A stretch of DNA of 6,304 nt from the NCBI GenBank assembly GCA_028865585.1, contig JAGWJU010000078.1, positions 1 through 6,304 on the forward strand, written 5' to 3'. Under the pieces are notes generated by a model. It did not search any database. It saw only the letters and a list, made by a program, of their open reading frames with translations, and was not told the origin of the DNA. Of the stretch, positions 1 through 5,403 are shown one piece after another. The position numbers and the translations under genes are program-made. Origin of the DNA: Elusimicrobiota bacterium (lineage in GTDB: Bacteria; Elusimicrobiota; Elusimicrobia; UBA1565; UBA9628). Position 1 is the stretch's first letter; every line of letters starts with the position of its first letter.

Positions 1-116
1 CGCTCCGGGGAGAGCTTGGTTTCCTTAATAAGACTCAACATTTGTGAATACTGCATGGCGGGTGTATTCTAGAAAACTCCCCGTCTGAAATCAATCTCCT
101 GCGCCCGGGCCGGCGC
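1..116. other. Non-coding left edge
   Basis: No supportable gene. The stretch is more AT-rich than its surroundings between about 17 and 75. It lies downstream of the leftward six-Cys gene, so it may hold the promoter of a gene outside the window. A short inverted repeat GAATAC (46-51) / GTATTC (64-69) is visible. A TTGTGA (42-47), 17-bp spacer, TATTCT (65-70) arrangement resembles a rightward promoter, but nothing codes rightward from it. A weak GC-rich hairpin at 101-116 (GCGCC/GGCGC) abuts the stop of the six-Cys gene but has no T-run on the minus strand, so I do not call a terminator. Confidence 0.4.
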
Positions 117-914
117 CTAGGGCCGGGGCATCCCGTAGAAGGAGTCGAAGAGCCGCAGCGCGGCCATGAAGGAGCTTGACGGCGCGTTGGCGGCGGTCGG
201 CGTGAAGGGCGGCGGGCGGTTGCCCACCAAGGGCCAGAAGGCGCCCCAGTCGGCGCAGCCTAAAAATTGGCCGTTGTCCACGCAGCGCGCGCAGGCCTCG
301 AGGCGGATCTGCTGGAACTCATCCCAGCCGAAGGGATAGTCGGCCATGGAGGCGGACACGACGCGTCCGGGCAGGTTCATCCCGTCGTGCGATTCGTTTG
401 GCAGCGGCCAGGAGTCGCGGTAGTAGGGCGAGCAGGGCTTGCCCTTCCCGCATTTGGCCGCCTCGTGGTCCACGTAGAAGCCCGCGGGCGTGCGGGTCAA
501 ATTGCGGTCGGTCTCGCCGGAGAGCGGCGGCCATTCGTAGGGGCGTCCGGATCTCGTCGTCATGTTCGCCACCTGGATGATGCGCACGCTGCGGCACACA
601 GGCGCGGCGGCACCGGGCGTAAAAGCCATGTGAGCGGCCAAGACGTCTTCCCCGTCCTCCGGGTCGACGGCCCAGCGCGTGTCCACCCGCCAGACCCCGT
701 ACTTTAAGGGAAGTTCGGCAACTCCAGGCCCGGCGAGAGTCTCGCGGATTCGGTTAGACAGCGCCGTTGAGCGGGACTCTTTGACAAAGCGGGCCTGCGC
801 GGCGTTTAACTGCGCGGAAAAGGATTGCGCGGCCGGAGCGGGACCCGCGGACGCGAGAAGCCCTGCGGCCAAAAGCGCCAGGGCCGCGCCGTTCCGGCGC
901 GGGATCGTCTCCAT
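117..914 (-). CDS. Secreted six-cysteine protein of unknown family
   Basis: The product is 265 aa, and I do not recognise the family. Residues 1-29 form a convincing Sec signal peptide: METIPRR n-region, an Ala/Leu core, and a PAPAA-Q cleavage region. This fixes the start at the ATG at 912-914 even though the frame stays open into the gene upstream. The mature part has six cysteines (C107, C155, C161, C208, C211, C220), an even number that suits disulfides after export. It is rich in Trp, Tyr and Pro, with segments such as RIIQVANM (111-118), YVDHEAAKCG (147-156) and ADYPFGWDEF (191-200). No catalytic motif is obvious. No Shine-Dalgarno precedes the ATG. Instead TACACT lies 6 nt upstream, which suggests a leaderless transcript. 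The EXORDIUM-like gene ends 86 nt upstream on the same strand, so the two may be co-expressed. The coding call is secure; the function is unknown. Confidence 0.85.
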   Translation of the reverse strand: METIPRRNGAALALLAAGLLASAGPAPAAQSFSAQLNAAQARFVKESRSTALSNRIRETLAGPGVAELPLKYGVWRVDTRWAVDPEDGEDVLAAHMAFTPGAAAPVCRSVRIIQVANMTTRSGRPYEWPPLSGETDRNLTRTPAGFYVDHEAAKCGKGKPCSPYYRDSWPLPNESHDGMNLPGRVVSASMADYPFGWDEFQQIRLEACARCVDNGQFLGCADWGAFWPLVGNRPPPFTPTAANAPSSSFMAALRLFDSFYGMPRP

Positions 915-920
915 GCGGAT

Positions 921-926
921 AGTGTA
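921..926 (-). promoter_or_regulatory. -10-like box 6 nt before the six-Cys gene start
   Basis: On the minus strand TACACT is followed by ATCCGC and then the ATG (912-914). TAnnnT placed 6 nt from the start codon, with no Shine-Dalgarno, is the arrangement known for leaderless genes in Deinococcus and actinobacteria. The same ATCCGC spacer precedes the GIY-YIG gene start at 2225. No good -35 is visible at the expected distance, so this is a moderate call. Confidence 0.45.
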
Positions 927-941
927 CGCGGGCCGCGGAGC

Positions 942-969
942 CCCGCCTGAGCCCAAAGGCCCAGGCGGG
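942..969 (-). other. GC-rich hairpin between the two secreted-protein genes
   Basis: CCCGCCTG (942-949) pairs perfectly with CAGGCGGG (962-969). Beyond one mismatch, GCC (951-953) pairs with GGC (958-960) around a 4-nt loop. The hairpin lies in the 86-nt gap after the PHI-1 gene stop and before the six-Cys gene. It has no T-run on the minus strand, so it is not a classical intrinsic terminator. It may protect the 3' end of the PHI-1 mRNA or partly reduce read-through. Confidence 0.45.
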
Positions 970-1000
970 ACGCGGTCGAACGGCCCGGCCGGTTCGGCGC

Positions 1001-2086
1001 CTAGCGCGCCAAGGAGACCAAAGAGGCCGGCGGAACGGCCGGCGCCTTGTAGCTCTGGGCGCAGTAGCCGCCCTTGGCGTTGACCCAGTTCTGCTGGATG
1101 AGGTAGTTCATCCCGCCCAAAGTCGTGTTGTACTGGGCGCCCGCGGAAGTTTTTTGCTCCGCTCCGAAGCTCCAGGCGCACATGTCCGCGTTCTCGCCGC
1201 CCTTCTGGCTGTACCACGCGTTCAAATCCGGATCGGTCGTGGCCTCTTCCATCTCATGGGAGATGATGCTGGCCATGCCGTCGGCCGCGGTGCTGCCGCT
1301 GATGGTCGCGGTCTGCGCGTTGCACGCGTCGGGACACTGATCCGGGTCGCCGATGAAGGCGTACTTGACGTCCTGGCCCGCGATGCTCCCGTGGTCGTGC
1401 CAGCCGCAGTACTGCGAGCAGAAGCCCGAGGTCTCAGTCACGTCCGATGAGGTGAGCACGAAATAAATCCCGTGCGAGTCCATGGGCAGCTTGCCTTTGC
1501 CGATGGCGCCGGCCACGATGGACTGGATGTCCTGGTCGGAGAGCGCGGTCTGGTGGGAGTAATTATCCGAGGTCGATCCTTTATAGGCCACCTTATTGGT
1601 CACCGCGACGCCGTTGCCGTCGTAATAGGTCGTGTTGATGTTGAAATACGGCGAACCGCCGATGCGGGAGGCGAGGTTGGTCAGTACGCGCTTGGCCAGC
1701 GCGCCCGCCTGGCCGCTCCAGTTCCCATACCAGATGTAGTAGACGTCCACGCCGCCCAGGATCAACGGGCCGCCGTGGTAGTCGATGCCGTTGCCGGAGG
1801 CCCCGCTGAAAGACTCGCCGAAGAAGGGATGGCGGCTCATCGTGCCGATGCCCTTGCCGTTGGGCCGGGGGCCGAACGAGGGAGACACCACGCGGACCTT
1901 GGGCCGCACCGGAGCCGCGACGGGCGCCGGCGTGTTTTGGGCCGCCGTCTTGGCCTGCTGGGCGATCCCATCGGCCGAAAGGCCGCCCGAGCCGTCGAAA
2001 TTGACCCTCTGCGCCCGGCCTTGCGCCCAGGCGCCCGCCGCCGCGAAGAGCAGCGCCGCCGAAAACAATCCCGTCGTCTTTTTCAT
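1001..2086 (-). CDS. Secreted EXORDIUM/PHI-1-family protein
   Basis: The product is 361 aa and exported. Residues 1-21 form a signal peptide (MKKTT n-region, hydrophobic core, likely AWA cleavage). Residues about 25-90 are a Pro/Ala-rich linker. The conserved domain runs from about 102 to 345: YHGGP (103-107), VYYIWYGNWSG (115-125), GIYFVLTSSDV (206-216), GFCSQYCGWH (221-230) and YAFIGDPDQCPDAC (242-255). These blocks match the plant EXORDIUM / phosphate-induced protein 1 family, whose plant members are extracellular proteins linked to growth under carbon limitation; their biochemistry is unknown. Six cysteines (223, 227, 251, 255, 303, 342) suggest disulfides. Unlike my recollection of the plant proteins, it has an HEMEE motif (277-281) followed by TDP (284-286) and a downstream DMCAW (301-305), which could bind a metal. 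The start is fixed by AGGAGG at 2093-2098, 6 nt upstream of the ATG. Family assignment is strong; any enzymatic role is inference. Confidence 0.88.
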   Translation of the reverse strand: MKKTTGLFSAALLFAAAGAWAQGRAQRVNFDGSGGLSADGIAQQAKTAAQNTPAPVAAPVRPKVRVVSPSFGPRPNGKGIGTMSRHPFFGESFSGASGNGIDYHGGPLILGGVDVYYIWYGNWSGQAGALAKRVLTNLASRIGGSPYFNINTTYYDGNGVAVTNKVAYKGSTSDNYSHQTALSDQDIQSIVAGAIGKGKLPMDSHGIYFVLTSSDVTETSGFCSQYCGWHDHGSIAGQDVKYAFIGDPDQCPDACNAQTATISGSTAADGMASIISHEMEEATTDPDLNAWYSQKGGENADMCAWSFGAEQKTSAGAQYNTTLGGMNYLIQQNWVNAKGGYCAQSYKAPAVPPASLVSLAR

Positions 2087-2113
2087 GCGTTCCCTCCTTA
2101 AATAAGGCCCCGG

Positions 2114-2172
2114 GCCGCGCTGCGCGCGGCTCTAGGCCGAACGGCCTGGTTTCATCTGGGCCTAAAGGCCCA
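2114..2172 (-). promoter_or_regulatory. Structured 5' leader with three hairpins
   Basis: Three consecutive inverted repeats lie upstream of the PHI-1 gene: TGGGCCT/AGGCCCA (2157-2172), AGGCCG/CGGCCT (2134-2147) and GCCGCGC/GCGCGGC (2114-2130). The predicted transcription start, about 2172, falls at the foot of the first hairpin. The AGGAGG Shine-Dalgarno (2093-2098) is outside all three. GGCCC/GGGCC (2106-2116) offers an alternative fold overlapping the last one. None has a U-run, so stabilisation or spacing of the mRNA 5' end is more likely than termination. I do not recognise a known riboswitch. Confidence 0.5.
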
Positions 2173-2178
2173 CGGGCA

Positions 2179-2206
2179 AGAATAGCAAAAAACAGCGCGG
2201 TTTTAA
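2179..2206 (-). promoter_or_regulatory. Likely promoter of the PHI-1 gene
   Basis: On the minus strand a -35-like TTAAAA (2201-2206), a 16-bp spacer and a -10-like TATTCT (2179-2184) lie in the only AT-rich stretch between the divergent genes. Transcription would start near 2172 and give an untranslated leader of about 86 nt. The elements match consensus only partly. They interleave with the promoter region of the rightward GIY-YIG gene, so the two directions may compete for RNA polymerase. Confidence 0.45.
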
Positions 2207-2212
2207 CTTTTT

Positions 2213-2218
2213 TATAAT
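2213..2218 (+). promoter_or_regulatory. Consensus -10 box 6 nt before the GIY-YIG gene start
   Basis: A perfect TATAAT is followed by ATCCGC and then the GTG at 2225-2227. Transcription would start at or next to the start codon, giving a leaderless mRNA; no Shine-Dalgarno is present. No convincing -35 is seen around 2189-2195. The spacer is identical to that of the six-Cys gene on the other strand. Confidence 0.55.
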
Positions 2219-2224
2219 ATCCGC

Positions 2225-2575
2225 GTGAAACCGGCCTACCGCCGCATGATCTCGCTCCTGGCCCAGTCGGGGCCATCCCCATCGGAGCCGCGGGAGTGGA
2301 GCGTCTACATCGCGCGCTGCGCGGACCAGACGCTCTACACCGGCATCGCCAAGGACGTGGCCAAGCGCGCCGCGCAGCACAACGCGGGGCGCGGCGCGGC
2401 CTACACCCGCGCGCGGCGGCCCGTCCGCGTCGTCTACGCCGCCCAAGGCTTCACCCGGTCCGAAGCGCTTATCGAGGAGGCGCGCATCAAGGCCTTGTCG
2501 CGCGGGGCCAAGCGCCATTTGATCGGCTCCGGGCAAACAGCTAGAATACGCCCAGACTCGAACAAGGAGATTTAA
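2225..2575 (+). CDS. GIY-YIG nuclease superfamily protein, UPF0213/YhbQ type
   Basis: The product is 116 aa, a small stand-alone GIY-YIG domain. It contains VYI (27-29) and LYTGI (37-41) as the GIY and YIG strands, then R48 in the first helix, QHN (51-53), AYTR (59-62) with the following RRP, and E85 in the last helix (EEARIKAL), which fits the catalytic Glu of the fold. Family members such as E. coli YhbQ are nucleases thought to act in DNA repair or nucleic-acid metabolism; the cellular substrate is not settled. The domain is complete by about residue 100. The GTG start is chosen because TATAAT lies 6 nt upstream. The alternative ATG at 2246 has no Shine-Dalgarno either, and homologues often begin nearer residue 24. 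The last 16 codons look poorly conserved and overlap the ndk promoter. It ends 6 nt before ndk. Confidence 0.85.
   Translation: MKPAYRRMISLLAQSGPSPSEPREWSVYIARCADQTLYTGIAKDVAKRAAQHNAGRGAAYTRARRPVRVVYAAQGFTRSEALIEEARIKALSRGAKRHLIGSGQTARIRPDSNKEI
2519..2547 (+). promoter_or_regulatory. Likely ndk promoter inside the GIY-YIG gene
   Basis: TTGATC (2519-2524), a 17-bp spacer and TAGAAT (2542-2547) form a good sigma-70-type promoter. Transcription would start near 2554. The ndk Shine-Dalgarno AAGGAG (2564-2569) and ATG (2582) then follow with a leader of about 28 nt. This would let ndk and the genes after it be expressed independently of the nuclease gene. Confidence 0.6.
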
Positions 2576-2581
2576 AACGCC

Positions 2582-3040
2582 ATGCCCACCGAGCAAACCC
2601 TCATCCTCATCAAACCCGACGGCGCCGCGCGCCGCCTGACCGGCTTGGCCGTCGACCGCCTGGACGCCGCCGGATTGGAGATGGCCGCGGCCAAGATGGT
2701 CTCCGTCTCGGAGGACCTGGCCCGCAAGCACTATCAAGATCTGGCCGGCAAGCCCTTTTTCGAGAACCTCATCCGCTACATCCGCGGCGAGTTTCACGGC
2801 TTCAAGGATCACCGCATCCTGGCCCTGGTCTACCGCGGCGAGGGCGCCGTCGCGCGCGTGCGCCAAATCGCGGGGGCCACGAACCCCGAGGAGGCCGCGC
2901 CCGGCACCATTCGCGGCTCCTTCGGCCGCGTGACCACCAAGGGGCAGTTTGAGAACGTCATCCACGCCTCTGGCAACGCCGCCGACGCCGCGCGGGAAAT
3001 CGCCCTATGGTTCAAGCCGGAAGAAATACTCCCCTCATAG
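2582..3040 (+). CDS. ndk: Nucleoside diphosphate kinase
   Basis: The product is 152 aa, near the usual family length of 135-155. It transfers the gamma-phosphate from ATP to other nucleoside diphosphates through a phosphohistidine, in the cytoplasm. Visible family marks are LIKPDG (9-14), KPFFENL (57-63), R94, GATNP (98-102), TIRG (109-112) and the active-site strand NVIHAS (125-130), with the phosphorylated histidine at H128. A somewhat longer loop than in E. coli Ndk lies around FHGFKDHR (71-78). The segment after the histidine reads HASGN where most Ndks have H(G/A)SDS, a mild oddity. The start is supported by AAGGAG at 2564-2569. The 3' end overlaps the next gene by 34 nt, so the two are probably one transcript. 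Confidence 0.95.
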   Translation: MPTEQTLILIKPDGAARRLTGLAVDRLDAAGLEMAAAKMVSVSEDLARKHYQDLAGKPFFENLIRYIRGEFHGFKDHRILALVYRGEGAVARVRQIAGATNPEEAAPGTIRGSFGRVTTKGQFENVIHASGNAADAAREIALWFKPEEILPS

Positions 3041-3942
3041 CGGCGCTGGCCGGGGTCTTGGCGGCCCTGGCGGCGGCTCCGTGCGCCGCGGCCTCCGCCG
3101 CTCCGGCCGCCTCAACCCCGACCATCTCCGTTCCCGTTCCCACGCTACCCGGATTCCCGGTGAGCTTTCCGACCTCGGACGGCTGGACCATCTCGGCGCA
3201 GTACCGCCCGGCCAAGAAAGGACTTTTGACGCTGGTCCTCATCCCCGGCGTGGGAGAACGCAGGGATGTCTGGTCCGACCTGGCCCACGCCCTGGTCCGC
3301 GCCGGCTACGGCACCCTGATTCTCGATTTGCGCGGGCAGGGAGCCAGCACGCTGGGGCCGGACGGCAAGCCCGTCTCCTGGCGGCAGTTCAGCGACGTCC
3401 GCGACGGCAACGACTTTTTGGGCATGAGCAACGACGTCGCCGCGGCCGCGGTGTACCTCAGCTCTTCCGCGGGCGTGTCGATTTCATCCGTCGGCTTCGT
3501 CGGCAACGGGCTGGGCGCGTCCTTGGCCGTGCGCTACGCGGCCGTCCATCCCGAGGTTCCGCTCACGGCCCTGCTCTCACCGACCTTGAACGGCGAGAAC
3601 GTGCCCATCATCAGCGCCCTGCGCGCCTACGGCAGCCGGCCCATCCTCATCGCCTACTCCTTAAGCGACCGGCGCGTGGCCAACGCGGCGCCGCTCATCT
3701 TCGCCGTGGCCAAGCTCTCCGCCGGAGCGGCCAACGCGACGCTGGTCGCCACGCACCTGCCGGCCAACTATCTCTTCGACCGCTCCACATCGGATCGCAT
3801 CCTTAATTGGATCGAGACCGCGCCCCAGGCGGCCCAAGCGGCCGCCGTCGCGGCGTCCACCGCCGCGGCGGCGGGCCAAGTCGAAATCAGTTCTCCCTCC
3901 GCCGACGCGCCGCCCGCGTCCCTTCCGGCGCCCTCACTCTGA
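3007..3942 (+). CDS. Secreted alpha/beta-hydrolase-fold protein lacking the nucleophile Ser
   Basis: The product is 311 aa. Residues 1 to about 32 form a signal peptide (R6, Ala/Leu core, Ala-rich cleavage region), so the fold should act outside the cytoplasm. The alpha/beta-hydrolase pattern is clear: LVLIPGVGERRDVW (76-89, oxyanion-loop region), AGYGTLILDLRGQG (99-112), the nucleophile-elbow strand SVGFVGNGLGAS (161-172), LLSP (189-192), PILIAYSLSD (212-221, acid D221) and ATH (248-250, base H250). The elbow normally reads GxSxG but here is GNGLG, with Gly168 (codon GGG at 3508-3510) where the serine belongs. The usual serine-hydrolase reaction is therefore unlikely, and a binding role or another chemistry is possible. 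Residues about 272-311 are an Ala/Pro/Ser-rich tail. The start overlaps ndk by 34 nt with only a weak Shine-Dalgarno, suggesting translational coupling. murQ follows after 1 nt. Confidence 0.85.
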   Translation: MVQAGRNTPLIAALAGVLAALAAAPCAAASAAPAASTPTISVPVPTLPGFPVSFPTSDGWTISAQYRPAKKGLLTLVLIPGVGERRDVWSDLAHALVRAGYGTLILDLRGQGASTLGPDGKPVSWRQFSDVRDGNDFLGMSNDVAAAAVYLSSSAGVSISSVGFVGNGLGASLAVRYAAVHPEVPLTALLSPTLNGENVPIISALRAYGSRPILIAYSLSDRRVANAAPLIFAVAKLSAGAANATLVATHLPANYLFDRSTSDRILNWIETAPQAAQAAAVAASTAAAAGQVEISSPSADAPPASLPAPSL

Positions 3943-3943
3943 C

Positions 3944-4849
3944 GTGTCCAGCCGCGCCGAAATTTACGCCAGCCTCGCCACCGAGAAGCTCAACGCCAGA
4001 AGCCGCGGCATCGACTTGAAGGGCTCCCGCGACATCGTGCGCCTGATGAACCGCGAGAGCGCCGAGGCCGTGCGGGCCGTGGGGCGCGAAGGCGCGCGCA
4101 TCGCCCGCGCCGCCGAGATGCTCCGAGACTGCCTGGACGGCGGCGGCCGCGCGCTCTTCGTGGGCGCGGGCACCAGCGGCCGCCTGGGAGTTCTGGAAGC
4201 CGCCGAGTGCCCGCCCACCTTCAACACGCCCCCAGCTTTGGTGCGCGCGGCCATGGCCGGCGGCAAGAATGCGGTCTTCGCCTCCAAGGAAGGCGCCGAA
4301 GACGACGCGCGCGCGGGCCGGGCCGCGGCCGCGGGCCTGGGGCGCGGAGACATCCTCGTCGCGGTCGCGGCCAGCGGCGTGACGCCTTTTTCCCGAGCGG
4401 CGCTTCAAGCGGCGCGCAGGGCCGGCTGCCGCACGGTGCTCATCACCTCGAACCACCTGGCCGCGGCGCGCGCGGCGGAGGTGGTCATCTCGCCGCGCGT
4501 GGGGCCCGAAATCGTGGCCGGATCGACCAGGCTTAAGAGCGGCACTGCGGCCAAGCTGGTGCTGAACGCCTTGACCACTACGGCGATGATCCGCCTGGGC
4601 AAGGTCTACGACGGCTGGATGGTGGACTTGAAGCCCACCTCGCGCAAGCTGCGCCTGCGCGCCCTGCGCTTGGTGCAGGTTTTGGGCCGCGTTCCGCCCG
4701 GCCGCGCTCAAGCGCTCTTCGAGGGCTCGGGACGCAGCGTCAAGCTGGCCGTCTTACGCGCGCGCACGGGCCTGGGTCTCGTCCAGGCTCGCCGCCTCAT
4801 GAAGGACAGCCGAGGCAGCCTGCGCCGGGCCTTGGCGCGCGCCGCCTAG
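3944..4849 (+). CDS. murQ: N-acetylmuramic acid 6-phosphate etherase
   Basis: The product is 301 aa, the normal MurQ length. It cleaves the D-lactyl ether of MurNAc-6-phosphate to GlcNAc-6-phosphate plus lactate in cytoplasmic peptidoglycan recycling. Family marks in order: ATEKLNARSRGID (12-24), the SIS-domain phosphosugar loop GAGTSGRLGVLEAAECPPTF (74-93) and EGAEDD (116-121). E88 and E119 have the same 31-residue spacing as the two catalytic glutamates reported for E. coli MurQ (83 and 114). Then come AASG (142-145), GPEIVAGSTRLKSGTAAKLV (187-206) and the C-terminal helical region from about 250. Variations are SGVTPF where SGRTPY is usual, and YDGWMVDLKPTSRKL where YGNLMVD..TN.KL is usual. 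The start is a GTG 1 nt after the hydrolase stop with no Shine-Dalgarno, so re-initiation is likely. No MurNAc kinase or transporter gene is in the window. It ends on a CTAG shared with the opposing gene. Confidence 0.93.
   Translation: MSSRAEIYASLATEKLNARSRGIDLKGSRDIVRLMNRESAEAVRAVGREGARIARAAEMLRDCLDGGGRALFVGAGTSGRLGVLEAAECPPTFNTPPALVRAAMAGGKNAVFASKEGAEDDARAGRAAAAGLGRGDILVAVAASGVTPFSRAALQAARRAGCRTVLITSNHLAAARAAEVVISPRVGPEIVAGSTRLKSGTAAKLVLNALTTTAMIRLGKVYDGWMVDLKPTSRKLRLRALRLVQVLGRVPPGRAQALFEGSGRSVKLAVLRARTGLGLVQARRLMKDSRGSLRRALARAA
4846..4849. other. CTAG serving as both stop codons of convergent genes
   Basis: The palindrome CTAG gives TAG to murQ on the plus strand (4847-4849) and TAG to the PsbP-like gene on the minus strand (4846-4848). 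The genes therefore overlap tail to tail by four bases with no intergenic terminator. Confidence 0.9.
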
Positions 4850-5403
4850 TCGCGCAGCCGGAAGGACTTCAAGAACGTCATGAACAGATCCCGGTAGTTG
4901 AGGTACGTGCTTTCGCTCGACGATAAATCGATGAGGTAGTAGCTCTGCCCGTGGGGAGTGGGCACGAAGGCGGTGAAGTGGTGCAGCGTCGTCCCGCCCG
5001 CGGGCAGGCGCCCGTCGGGAAGAACGCGGGTGACGTTCGACTCGAAATAGCGAGCCAGAACCCCCGAGACGCGCAGGGCCTGGACCACGGTCGAGTCGAC
5101 GCTCTCCCCCTTGCCTCCGTCGCGCAGGTAGTCGACTTCCTTCTTGTACGGGACGAACCCGGCGCCGCCCTCCTGCATGAACTCGATGTCGATGCCCGCG
5201 CGGTAGTCGCCCGAGGGGCTTTGAGGCCCCAGGACGTGCACCAGCGCGCCGCCCTCCTCCTCGAAAGCCGTCCAGCCCGGCGGCAGCAGGCAGGAAAAAT
5301 CCCCGGAAGCGGGCCCATAGGGCGCGCCGGCGGCCCAGAGAGCCGCGGGGAAAAGCGCCGCAGCCGCCAGAGCCGCAAGCGCGAGGCCGAGAGCCTTCCT
5401 CAT
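4846..5403 (-). CDS. Exported PsbP/DUF1795-like protein
   Basis: The product is 185 aa. Residues 1 to about 25 form a signal peptide (MRK n-region, long Ala/Leu core ending ALWAA). The mature domain starts with FSCLLPPGWTAFEEEGGAL (36-54), has VLGPQSPSGDYRAGIDIEF (57-75) and ends with YYLIDLSSSES (155-165) and FMTFLKSFRL (174-183). An F..LPpGW opening and a terminal F..fl.SF helix are typical of the PsbP/Mog1/DcrB-like fold used by many small periplasmic or lipid-anchored bacterial proteins. The exact family is not certain and no active site is apparent. The ATG at 5401-5403 overlaps the TGA of the upstream gene (ATGA), and CGGAG lies 7 nt before it within that gene, so translation is coupled. 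The frame is open further upstream, but the signal peptide settles the start. Confidence 0.82.
   Translation of the reverse strand: MRKALGLALAALAAAALFPAALWAAGAPYGPASGDFSCLLPPGWTAFEEEGGALVHVLGPQSPSGDYRAGIDIEFMQEGGAGFVPYKKEVDYLRDGGKGESVDSTVVQALRVSGVLARYFESNVTRVLPDGRLPAGGTTLHHFTAFVPTPHGQSYYLIDLSSSESTYLNYRDLFMTFLKSFRLRD

Noticed and set aside
42..70. TTGTGA-17-TATTCT as a rightward promoter, with an overlapping GAATAC/GTATTC inverted repeat
   Set aside because: No rightward gene follows; it would only make antisense RNA to the six-Cys gene. The spacing may be chance in a short AT-rich stretch.
915..1217. N-terminal extension of the six-Cys protein into the PHI-1 gene
   Set aside because: The frame is open, but the signal peptide starts at 914 and the extension would overlap conserved PHI-1 coding sequence.
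1472..2101. Long open frame antisense to the PHI-1 gene (209 codons)
   Set aside because: High GC keeps antisense frames open. The product is Arg/Ala/Gly/Val-rich with no domain, and the opposite strand carries a clear family.
2162..2965. 267-codon minus-strand frame across the GIY-YIG and ndk genes
   Set aside because: It mirrors two well-recognised genes. Its low-complexity composition is what reverse translation of their codons gives.
2949..3806. 285-codon plus-strand frame overlapping the hydrolase gene
   Set aside because: It is Arg/Gly/Pro-rich with no motif. The alternative frame holds a signal peptide and an alpha/beta-hydrolase pattern.
3887..4711. 274-codon minus-strand frame opposite murQ
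   Set aside because: It is a shadow of a strongly conserved enzyme, with a repetitive Ala/Gly/Arg product and no domain.
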